Assembly (NCBI GenBank): GCA_002427165.1
Contig: DIQB01000076.1
Coordinates: 1-5,960 of the forward strand
DNA: 5,960 bases
Source of the DNA: Firmicutes bacterium UBA5473
Lineage (GTDB): Bacteria; Bacillota; DTU084
Reading direction: 5' to 3'
Below, one piece after another: positions 1 to 5,183 of the stretch. The position numbers and the translations under genes were made by a program. Below the pieces are notes generated by a model. The model was not told where the DNA came from. It searched no databases and worked only from the letters and a program-made list of their open reading frames with translations. Every line of letters begins with the position of its first letter. Position 1 is the stretch's first letter.

Positions 1-27
1 GCCGAACGGCATGCCAGGTGGTGCGAG

Positions 28-48
28 AGGGGGAAGAAAATTCCCCCT
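28..48. repeat. Hairpin after the recombinase relic
   Basis: An 8-bp perfect inverted repeat, AGGGGGAA and TTCCCCCT, is separated by a 5-base loop. It lies just beyond the stop codon (55-57) of the decayed minus-strand recombinase frame, where a terminator would sit. No clear T-tract follows on the minus strand, so it may be a weak terminator or simply a stable mRNA 3' end. The position is seen; the function is inferred. Confidence 0.45.
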
Positions 49-54
49 ACTCGA

Positions 55-484
55 TTAAACGGCTATTTTATGCGCTTCTTCGGCGAATGCACCAAGGATT
101 CCAATGTCACGGTAGCGGATAATAATCTTTTGCTCTGCCCCTCTTGAGTAACGTTCACCGCGTTCGCCTACTTCGATGCGCTCAATAAACAGGTGCAGCA
201 GTTCGCTGAGTCAGCTCTGGAATCTCGGTGTAGCGTTTCGCCTTTTCAACGAACCGAGAAACATTGGAGATGCTATCCTGCAGCTTCTCTATTCTTTCCG
301 CAGCTTTGGGGATTCGATCCTTCAAGCGTTGGCTTGACTGTTTACCGCTGGGGATATGTTCAGTGTGAACCTCCGGGGAGGGCTGATGCCAAGCTTTACG
401 GCATCGTATTAGGATTTGGGTCATTGACTTTCCAGGTTCAGCCAATCCTTGCATAAAGACAGTGTTTAGTCTACCTGCCAACAA
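55..484 (-). pseudogene. Serine recombinase C-terminal relic, frameshifted
   Basis: This is the decayed C-terminal end of a large serine recombinase of the kind carried by integrative and conjugative elements in Firmicutes. The frame that ends at 182 contains a basic helical stretch (RLKDRIPKAAERIEKL) and then NVSRFVEKAKRYTEIPELT, which resembles the conserved end of these proteins (DUF4368-like region). The match then moves to another frame: SELLHLFIERIEVGERGERY continues through GAEQKIIIRYRDIG to a stop at 55-57. One extra base near 205-210 explains the switch. Above about 310 the similarity fades, and the catalytic resolvase domain and zinc-ribbon part are absent from the window. It is therefore a non-functional remnant that marks a former mobile element. 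The family call is by recognition of motifs; the exact element is unknown. Confidence 0.72.
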
Positions 485-585
485 TGTTCCTGTCTATCAG
501 CTTAATCAGCAGTTCGCAGTCAAGCAAGCTCCTTCACGCTGACATATTCTATGATTTCATATCAGCGTGTTTTGTTTAGCCCATT
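485..585 (-). pseudogene. Possible second recombinase-like scrap
   Basis: Two short minus-strand stretches in neighbouring frames, YVSVKELA and then LDCELLIKLIDRNIVG, resemble another copy of the recombinase ending of the form KELT.ELL..LIDRI. They are broken by stops and at least one frameshift, and they lie immediately upstream of the larger relic. If real, two recombinase ends are stacked in tandem. The segment is too short for certainty and also contains an inverted repeat at 536-568. Confidence 0.25.
536..568. repeat. Imperfect inverted repeat
   Basis: The arms ACGCTGA and TCAGCGT (7 bp) enclose a 19-base AT-rich interior that can extend the pairing through ATAT on both sides. A T-rich run (TGTTTTGTTT) follows on the plus strand, so it could act as a weak plus-strand terminator. 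No plus-strand gene precedes it, so no role can be assigned. Confidence 0.35.
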
Positions 586-639
586 GCACTACGTCTAATT
601 TATTGTTCATCAATGATCATTACAGAGATAGGGAAGATG

Positions 640-678
640 AAAGAACCGCACCATTCTTCGTGAAGGGCGCGGTTCTTT
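640..678 (-). terminator. Terminator of the kinase operon
   Basis: A 10-bp perfect stem, AAAGAACCGC with GCGGTTCTTT, closes a 19-base loop that can itself form a small CTTC/GAAG hairpin. It begins 17 bases beyond the kinase stop codon on the minus strand. The T residues after the stem are partly inside the pairing; TTTTT follows on the plus strand and TTT on the minus strand, so it may work in both directions. Its location makes it the natural end of the two-gene operon. Confidence 0.72.
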
Positions 679-694
679 TTACAGGATATTCAGA

Positions 695-1639
695 TCACAT
701 ATGAAACTGTTGCCCATGGCCTTGCAGTTCCTCCTGCTCCGGTTTCTGCCTATCCAGTTTTATAAGTTGCTCCATGCTGTAATCAATGATTTTTGCCTTT
801 CGTTCTGAGATCATCACAGTATAAAACTCCTTTTGTATTGGAAGCAGCGTCGGCGTTTCGTTGATAATCGTGCTTATTTTCTCCATATCAATCCATGCGG
901 AAACTCTTTTCAGCGCCGCCGTGCAGTCCGGATTTTTCAGAGAAGAGATAAATTCAAAGTAGGAAATTTTCTTTCCATCTTCCTCAATGGACGAGGCGGG
1001 GAAGACATAGACACGTCTGTCAATCTCATCCTCACTATTGAGTACAACCTCCATATCCTTGGCTGCAAGCTGCGGATAAAGACAGGAGCCGCAGTCGTAA
1101 ACGGGAGCAATTTCCGCTGTTTTAGACTGTTCATTTACCAGAATACCCCAGTTGCCATTATGTCTGTCAAAATTGCCAAGCAGGGCATCGGCAATAAACA
1201 TATCCCAAAAAAAATCCCGAAGCTGATCCGACGGCAGAAGCGTCTGCTCGTCTATTGCCTGTATGATGGAGGAAAGTTCCTTGCCATATCCATTCTGTTC
1301 ACTGCTGATACAGGTATTCTTCAGATGCGCAAACTCAATCAGTCTTTTGCCGCCCTCGGTAAAATCTCCGCAGGCCACTACTACTTTTTCTTTCCCCCGT
1401 GGATCAGTATAGGTGCCGAGCAGGGTTTCCTGAGTTTTGAACCCGAGGGATGCAAAGATATGACAGGCGAGGTATTCACTGATACATCCGTTGGTGTAAC
1501 TCATAGCTTTATTGCGGCTTGGGACAGGCGGGAATTTAAGCATATAGCTATTTCCATCATAAAGAATATTAATTTTATTCCCATTGGCCCCGCCGTAGGC
1601 TCTGAATTTATTTACTTCACACGATGTAAAATCAATCAT
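695..1639 (-). CDS. HipA/CtkA-like protein kinase
   Basis: A 314-residue protein with the HipA-type serine/threonine kinase fold. Known relatives (HipA of E. coli, CtkA of Helicobacter, HipT) phosphorylate protein targets, in HipA and HipT aminoacyl-tRNA synthetases, and so stop growth. Visible motifs are a glycine-rich loop YGGANGNK (15-22), a candidate ATP-contacting lysine in MLKFPP (Lys35), the catalytic loop LGNFDRHNGNWG (154-165, Asp158 as base, Asn163 for metal) and a DFG-equivalent PVYDCGS (Asp182). The N-terminal subdomain of full-length HipA is missing, as in CtkA and HipT. The start at 1639 is chosen over an ATG 14 codons upstream because AAAGGAGG lies 9 bases before it. It overlaps the upstream regulator by 8 bp, indicating translational coupling. 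The gene is intact with all catalytic residues present. The target is unknown; a non-toxic kinase role is also possible. Confidence 0.85.
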   Translation of the reverse strand: MIDFTSCEVNKFRAYGGANGNKINILYDGNSYMLKFPPVPSRNKAMSYTNGCISEYLACHIFASLGFKTQETLLGTYTDPRGKEKVVVACGDFTEGGKRLIEFAHLKNTCISSEQNGYGKELSSIIQAIDEQTLLPSDQLRDFFWDMFIADALLGNFDRHNGNWGILVNEQSKTAEIAPVYDCGSCLYPQLAAKDMEVVLNSEDEIDRRVYVFPASSIEEDGKKISYFEFISSLKNPDCTAALKRVSAWIDMEKISTIINETPTLLPIQKEFYTVMISERKAKIIDYSMEQLIKLDRQKPEQEELQGHGQQFHM

Positions 1640-2090
1640 ATATACCATCCTCCTTTCCCTCGGTGCCAAGATATTTTGCACGCAGATAGCCTGCCTGTTC
1701 CTCCGTAATTAAGCCAGCCCAAAGATCGGCATTAATGGCTCCATATAACTCATTCCACAGGCAGTCAAGATATAACACCTGCTCCTTTTCTCCTTGTAAA
1801 TAGTCTTTAATTGCTTTTTGTATGCTTTCCGACAGTCCAGTTTCCAGGTAAGTTTTTTCGTCTGGTGTCCCGGAGGCTGTGCTTTTTTTCGGCTCTGTTT
1901 CCAATGCCAGCAGTTCCTCAATGGACAGGCCAAGTGCTTTGGACAATTTGGAAAGTGTTCTCGCACCACACCGGTCCAGATGAGTTTTACCGGAATAAAT
2001 ATCTGCGAGAGTTGCCCATGGAATCCCGCTGATTTTCGATAAACGATAACGGGATATTTTCATATCCTGTAAAATCTGTTGTATTGTCAT
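1632..2090 (-). CDS. XRE-family HipB-like repressor/antitoxin
   Basis: A 152-residue protein with an N-terminal helix-turn-helix (about residues 5-63). The recognition region is around GIPWATLADIYSGKT, and KLSKALGLSIEELLAL is typical of Cro/CI/XRE proteins. After a polar linker (64-80) comes a predicted helical segment (80-145) containing LDCLWNELYGAI and EEQAGYLRAKYLG, which I do not recognise. It shares an mRNA and an 8-bp ATGATTGA overlap with the HipA-like kinase, so by analogy with HipB it probably represses the operon and may bind the kinase. The start at 2090 is preferred to ATGs 2 and 5 codons upstream because AGGTGAT lies just before it and the upstream ATGs fall at or next to the predicted transcription start. 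A tail of this size is not part of classical HipB (about 88 residues) and could contact or regulate the kinase. Confidence 0.83.
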   Translation of the reverse strand: MTIQQILQDMKISRYRLSKISGIPWATLADIYSGKTHLDRCGARTLSKLSKALGLSIEELLALETEPKKSTASGTPDEKTYLETGLSESIQKAIKDYLQGEKEQVLYLDCLWNELYGAINADLWAGLITEEQAGYLRAKYLGTEGKEDGIYD

Positions 2091-2094
2091 TTTC

Positions 2095-2101
2095 ATCACC
2101 T
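2095..2101 (-). promoter_or_regulatory. Ribosome binding site of the HTH gene
   Basis: AGGTGAT matches the 16S 3' end (complement of ATCACCT). Its AGGTG core is six bases from the ATG at 2088-2090, which selects that start over two upstream ATGs. Given the promoter at 2108-2136, it sits at the very 5' end of the message. Confidence 0.6.
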
Positions 2102-2107
2102 GCATCC

Positions 2108-2136
2108 ATTGTATCGGTATTCCGATATAATGTCAA
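2108..2136 (-). promoter_or_regulatory. Sigma-A promoter of the HTH/kinase operon
   Basis: The -35 box TTGACA (2131-2136) and the -10 box TACAAT (2108-2113) are separated by exactly 17 bases. The predicted transcription start is near 2101, giving a leader of only about a dozen bases. The strength of this promoter implies that the operon must be tightly repressed, which fits the palindrome in its spacer. Confidence 0.85.
2112..2127. promoter_or_regulatory. Palindromic operator in the promoter spacer
   Basis: A perfect 6-bp inverted repeat, TATCGG and CCGATA, with a 4-base centre (16 bp in all) lies between the -35 and -10 boxes and touches the -10. A repressor bound here would block RNA polymerase. 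The half-site resembles the E. coli HipB operator TATCC-N8-GGATA in its TATC/GATA outer bases. The likely ligand is the XRE protein encoded immediately downstream. I see no second perfect copy nearby. Confidence 0.75.
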
Positions 2137-2188
2137 GGGATGTTATCGCACGGGATGCAAATGGGATTCAAGGACAGCACCACCGGTG

Positions 2189-2488
2189 TCACCGCATTAG
2201 ATGAATAACGGAGTCTCTGATATGCTGTACTTTTCCTCCGTGCCAGTCGGTAAATGGACAGCTTGCAAGTAGATCGAAGTTTTCGTAATTGCCGTCCACA
2301 AACAGCGTGGTGAACGGCTTTTCGTCGAGCCACTGCAGCCAGTAACGCTCGCGCTTGGAATCGTCCCAGATGCCGAAGTCTCCGCAGATGATAACATAAT
2401 CATCTTTTGTCATATTCTTTTGCCCCGGGAAAATATCCACACTGAAACGTGTGAAATCACCGTGCGTTTCTCCGGTCACGAAAATCAT
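2189..2488 (-). pseudogene. Metallophosphoesterase, truncated and decayed
   Basis: A 99-residue N-terminal fragment of a calcineurin-like phosphoesterase found often on mobile elements of gut and soil Firmicutes, whose full members I recall as well over 200 residues. The order of motifs is kept: MIFVTGETHGDF (1-12), DDYVIICGDFGIWD (29-42), FTTLFVDGNYENFD (59-72) and WHGGKV. Key metal-binding positions differ from the family pattern. GDTHG reads GETHG, GDFGGxW has lost a residue, and GNHE reads GNYE (Tyr68 for the catalytic/metal histidine). The frame stops right after HLMR and no later phosphoesterase motif follows in any frame, so the gene was cut near 2190. The start has a good ribosome binding site (GAGGTGG, 4 bases away). 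It is almost certainly inactive as an enzyme. Confidence 0.75.
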
Positions 2489-2797
2489 TCTGCCACCTCG
2501 CTTTTAACTCTGAAGAAATACTTGCCCAAATTTTTTATACCATAAATCAGTGCACTTCCTTATACCGAAAATCGTATATAGGCAACATAGACCTTAAAGC
2601 GGGATCTAAAAAACACATAATTCCGAAACTTCAAATCGATACCTAACTTTTTCTAAAATATGACGTAAAAAGAACGGAAACCACATAGCTTTATGGTTTC
2701 CGTCTCTTTCCGTATCGGTTTTGGGTATGTTTCATTAATTTGCCCTATTTGAACCGTGCATAAGATGCTCTCTGCCTTTTTTCATCAGATATATTTC
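2489..2797. other. Intergenic region with no gene seen
   Basis: About 300 AT-rich bases between the phosphoesterase fragment and the alpha-galactosidase. I find no convincing reading frame. It holds the terminator at 2674-2703 and two direct copies of TTATACC (2535-2541 and 2560-2566) 25 bases apart around a GTGCAC palindrome, in the expected promoter/operator area of the phosphoesterase remnant. On the minus strand TTGCCT followed about 15 bases later by TATAAG is a poor promoter candidate. Confidence 0.5.
2674..2703 (-). terminator. Rho-independent terminator of the melA unit
   Basis: A 10-bp perfect stem, ACGGAAACCA with TGGTTTCCGT, has a 10-base loop and is followed on the minus strand by TCTTTTTACG. 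It lies about 95 bases beyond the alpha-galactosidase stop codon and is the only good terminator in the gap. Confidence 0.85.
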
Positions 2798-4102
2798 TTA
2801 GCTTAACTTAGGAAGTGCATCGCCATGGGCCTCAACCAGCTCGTCCACCATGGCCCGCATCTGATTGAGATTCAGCATAGAGGATGCCAACGGATCTAGA
2901 GCCACTGCATGATACAGATACTCTTTTTTCCCTGTGAGGAACGCCTCTACAGCCAATCTGTGCACATTGATGTTGGTCATGTTCATGGCAGCGAGTTGGG
3001 GTGGTAGGGTGCCTGCATGGCAGGGATGGATTCCGCTGCGATCCACAAGGCAGGGCACTTCCACAGAGCAATCTCGAGGCAGGTTATCGATGAGACCGTC
3101 GTTCAGGAAGTTACCATTGAAGGTCCAAGGCTTGCCTGTGGTAATGGCTTTGATAATACCGCTGGCATACTCATGGCTATGCTCTACATCTAAGTGGCCA
3201 CCGCCTACGATTTTATCTCGAATCTTATCATATTCTTTCAGATTGCGCTCACTGCGGGTGATATATTCGTTGATGGGTATATCTAATTCTTCGATGAGCT
3301 TAGGGTCTTTAATAAAGAAAGCTGTGTATTCACTCATATGCTCGCTGGACTCTGTGACAAAATAGCCGAAGTGGCGCATGATCTCGAAGCGAACTTTGTT
3401 CTTCTTATAGATCTCAGGATCATCCATAGCTTTGAAGAGGGCAGGGTAGAGATCCTTGCCTTTGTGCTTCAGCTTTAGGAACCAGGACATATGATTGATT
3501 CCTGCTACAAAATATTCAAGCTCCTCATAGGGGATGTCCAGATAGCTGGCAAGCTCCTTGCCTGTGCCCTGTACGCTATGGCAGAGCCCAACATAATTGA
3601 CATCTAGGCCGCGCTGTTTCGTACCTAACAAAAAGCCTAGGCTATTGATGGGCATGGGGTTCGTATAGTTGAGAAGCCAAGCTTCCGGGCAAATCTCTGC
3701 CATATCCTCGGCCAAAGATAGCATCACAGGCAGGGTACGCAGACCGCGGAAGATGCCGCCAACGCCTGTGGTGTCGGCGATGGTCTGCTTAAGACCGAAT
3801 TTAGCAGGGATTTGGAAGTCCAATAATGTGGCCTCATGCATTCCAACCTGAATCATGTTGATCACAAAATCTGTATCTCGCAGTGCTTCTTTGCGATCCA
3901 ATGTGGCTGTAACTGTTGCCTTGTTACCTAAAGACTGAACTAGATCCTTGCAGATTAGCTTTGCAGTCTCCAGTCTTTCCGGATGGATATCATACAGGGA
4001 AAAGGATGAGTTTTCAAGCTCAGGTGTGGTTAGAATATCCATCAACAATTGTTTGGAAAAAACAACGCTACCTGCACCGATAAATGTTATTTTGACAGAC
4101 AT
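2798..4102 (-). CDS. melA: Alpha-galactosidase, GH4 family (MelA type)
   Basis: A cytoplasmic enzyme of 434 residues, the usual size for the family, that hydrolyses alpha-1,6-galactosides such as melibiose. GH4 enzymes use NAD+ and a divalent metal (usually Mn2+) in a redox elimination mechanism. The Rossmann nucleotide site is ITFIGAGSVVFSK (5-17). NYTNPM (145-150) and GGIFRGLRT follow family patterns. The metal ligands are Cys174 in CHSVQG (174-179) and His204 in GINHMSW (201-207); CHSV rather than CHEV/CNVP separates alpha-galactosidases from other GH4 glycosidases. EHSHEYASG, near residue 307, is also conserved. The start has GGGGAGG about 7 bases upstream. The gene follows an AraC-type regulator by 58 bp with its own promoter in the gap and ends before a strong terminator. 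No transporter is present in the window. Alpha-glucosidase or alpha-galacturonidase activity is less likely. Confidence 0.93.
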   Translation of the reverse strand: MSVKITFIGAGSVVFSKQLLMDILTTPELENSSFSLYDIHPERLETAKLICKDLVQSLGNKATVTATLDRKEALRDTDFVINMIQVGMHEATLLDFQIPAKFGLKQTIADTTGVGGIFRGLRTLPVMLSLAEDMAEICPEAWLLNYTNPMPINSLGFLLGTKQRGLDVNYVGLCHSVQGTGKELASYLDIPYEELEYFVAGINHMSWFLKLKHKGKDLYPALFKAMDDPEIYKKNKVRFEIMRHFGYFVTESSEHMSEYTAFFIKDPKLIEELDIPINEYITRSERNLKEYDKIRDKIVGGGHLDVEHSHEYASGIIKAITTGKPWTFNGNFLNDGLIDNLPRDCSVEVPCLVDRSGIHPCHAGTLPPQLAAMNMTNINVHRLAVEAFLTGKKEYLYHAVALDPLASSMLNLNQMRAMVDELVEAHGDALPKLS

Positions 4103-4133
4103 GTTTCTGCCTCCCCTTCAATAAGTTAATTAA

Positions 4134-4162
4134 ATTATAAATGAAAGCTAGGTTCTTGTCTT
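4134..4162 (-). promoter_or_regulatory. Promoter of the alpha-galactosidase gene
   Basis: A consensus -10 box TATAAT (4134-4139) lies 17 bases from a poor -35 box AAGACA (4157-4162), which overlaps the regulator's stop codon. A strong -10 with a weak -35 fits a promoter that needs an activator, as expected for an AraC-type partner. The predicted leader is about 25 bases. Activation is inferred. Confidence 0.6.
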
Positions 4163-4164
4163 AT
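4157..4164 (-). promoter_or_regulatory. Candidate regulator half-site (copy 1)
   Basis: The octamer ATAAGACA covers the -35 region of the alpha-galactosidase promoter and is repeated in the same orientation upstream of the regulator gene (5051-5058). The surrounding bases are also partly shared (about 13 of 18). AraC proteins commonly bind direct repeats at or near the -35, so this could be an activation site. Two octamers could also match by chance. Confidence 0.3.
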
Positions 4165-5027
4165 GTTTCTGTTTCTTGATCTATCATCTTTTGCGATTTT
4201 GTTGCTTTTTGTTTTGTTAATCTATATTGCCCTGGCGTCATACCCTTGTGTTTGCGAAAAACATGATTAAAATATTGTTGACTAGAAAAGCCCACATAAT
4301 CGCTAACTTCGGCTAGGGGCAGGTCTGTGCGGGCCAGAAGACCAGAGGCACGTCCCAGGCGTAGATTCAGTAAATATGCGCGAGGTGTCTGGCCAGTCTC
4401 CTCTCTGAAAATTCGCTGGAGATAGCTGCGATTAAGCCCGAGTTTCTTCGCGAGGTTACCGATGGTGCAGTCCTCATAAAAATGGCTATCTAGGTAGGCT
4501 AGAGCTCGGCGCACATGGTAATTTCCCTGGATCTGTCCTTGTCCTTCAATTAGCCGTCCCAGCTCCAAGATCAGTTGCCAGATCATCAGCTCCACAGTCA
4601 GCTCTTGGTTTTGTCTGTGGCTGGTGAGCTCTGCGATGATCATTTTGATCAGGGTGGAGATATTTGCATGATCCTCCATGATCAAATAACGAGGCGCCTC
4701 TCCATCAGTGGGGAGGGGCAGAATCCTCCGGGAGAGATGGGAATCAGATTGAGGTTCAAAATAGAATTCCAAATTTAAGATCCTCGCTGACTCCTCTACA
4801 ATCATTCCGTGGGGAGTGCCTCCATCTAGAAAGATAAACTGTCCTGCCTCAAGCTTTTTTTCTCCATCCGGGAGCTGAAAAAGACCACTGCCGCTTTCCA
4901 GACACATAAACTCAACATAATTATGGCTATGAGGAGACATTTGGTAGTTGGAGAAGATTCGATTATAGAACAAAAATACCTTAGGTTTGCAGGGATAGGG
5001 AAGGGTAAAGAGGCTAGTTCGCCCCAT
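4161..5027 (-). CDS. AraC-family regulator with cupin sensor
   Basis: A 288-residue cytoplasmic transcription regulator. The N-terminal half is a cupin-type ligand-binding domain (about 25-95), marked by SPHSHNYVEF (31-40), GSGLFQLPDG and a PHG at 72-74. The C-terminal AraC/XylS domain (about 172-270) has both helix-turn-helix units: CTIGNLAKKLGLNRSYLQRIF (187-207) and LAEVSDYVGFSSQQYFNHVF (238-257), ending in the diagnostic KGMTPGQYR. The start is fixed by AAAGGAGGG six bases before the ATG. It lies directly upstream of, and in line with, the alpha-galactosidase gene, so it most likely activates that gene in response to an alpha-galactoside or its product, as MsmR/RafR-like regulators do. 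The ligand itself cannot be read from the sequence. No clear promoter of its own is visible in the 65 bases before it. Confidence 0.9.
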   Translation of the reverse strand: MGRTSLFTLPYPCKPKVFLFYNRIFSNYQMSPHSHNYVEFMCLESGSGLFQLPDGEKKLEAGQFIFLDGGTPHGMIVEESARILNLEFYFEPQSDSHLSRRILPLPTDGEAPRYLIMEDHANISTLIKMIIAELTSHRQNQELTVELMIWQLILELGRLIEGQGQIQGNYHVRRALAYLDSHFYEDCTIGNLAKKLGLNRSYLQRIFREETGQTPRAYLLNLRLGRASGLLARTDLPLAEVSDYVGFSSQQYFNHVFRKHKGMTPGQYRLTKQKATKSQKMIDQETET

Positions 5028-5050
5028 GATCTTCCCTCCTTTCGGGCTTA

Positions 5051-5058
5051 TGTCTTAT
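5051..5058 (-). promoter_or_regulatory. Candidate regulator half-site (copy 2)
   Basis: A second ATAAGACA, 24 bases upstream of the AraC-type regulator's ATG. It is next to a perfect 10-bp palindrome TTTCGCGAAA at 5061-5070. Either could serve autoregulation; evidence is limited to the shared octamer and the palindrome. Confidence 0.28.
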
Positions 5059-5092
5059 CATTTCGCGAAAAGCGGGTAAATTCCTGCCGGAT

Positions 5093-5120
5093 CTATAAAG
5101 GCCGGCTGAAGCCGGCCCTT
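5093..5120 (-). terminator. GC-rich hairpin after the HEPN/MNT remnant
   Basis: The arms GGCCGGC (5100-5106) and GCCGGCC (5111-5117) enclose a four-base loop, followed on the minus strand by TTTATAG. The stem is very stable but the T-tract is short, so it is a probable though weak intrinsic terminator separating the HEPN unit from the AraC/melA unit. Confidence 0.6.
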
Positions 5121-5146
5121 AATAGATCTAGTACAATTCCAGTCAA
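5119..5146 (-). promoter_or_regulatory. Weak promoter candidate before the regulator
   Basis: TTGACT (5141-5146) and TATTAA (5119-5124) are 16 bases apart. It lies upstream of the GC-rich hairpin, so a transcript for the regulator would have to read through that hairpin. The match may be chance within the former MNT coding sequence. Confidence 0.25.
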
Positions 5147-5183
5147 GATGGCAGAAAGTGGACCCAGTTGTTGTTCCAAAGAA

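Noticed and set aside
193..456. An 87-codon plus-strand frame at the left end
   Set aside because: It lies antisense to the recombinase relic, which matches a known family, and it has no supporting start signal.
833..1708. A 291-codon plus-strand open frame across the kinase gene
   Set aside because: It is antisense to the kinase, which has clear kinase motifs, a ribosome binding site and a promoter. The plus-strand product shows no recognisable domain and a composition expected from an antisense shadow.
2133..2333. A 66-codon minus-strand frame overlapping the end of the phosphoesterase fragment
   Set aside because: I checked it as a possible frameshifted continuation of the phosphoesterase. 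Its residues do not match the expected downstream motifs and it runs into the operon promoter.
2934..3365. A 143-codon plus-strand frame in the alpha-galactosidase gene
   Set aside because: It is antisense to strongly conserved GH4 coding sequence and has no recognisable motif, so it is a shadow frame.
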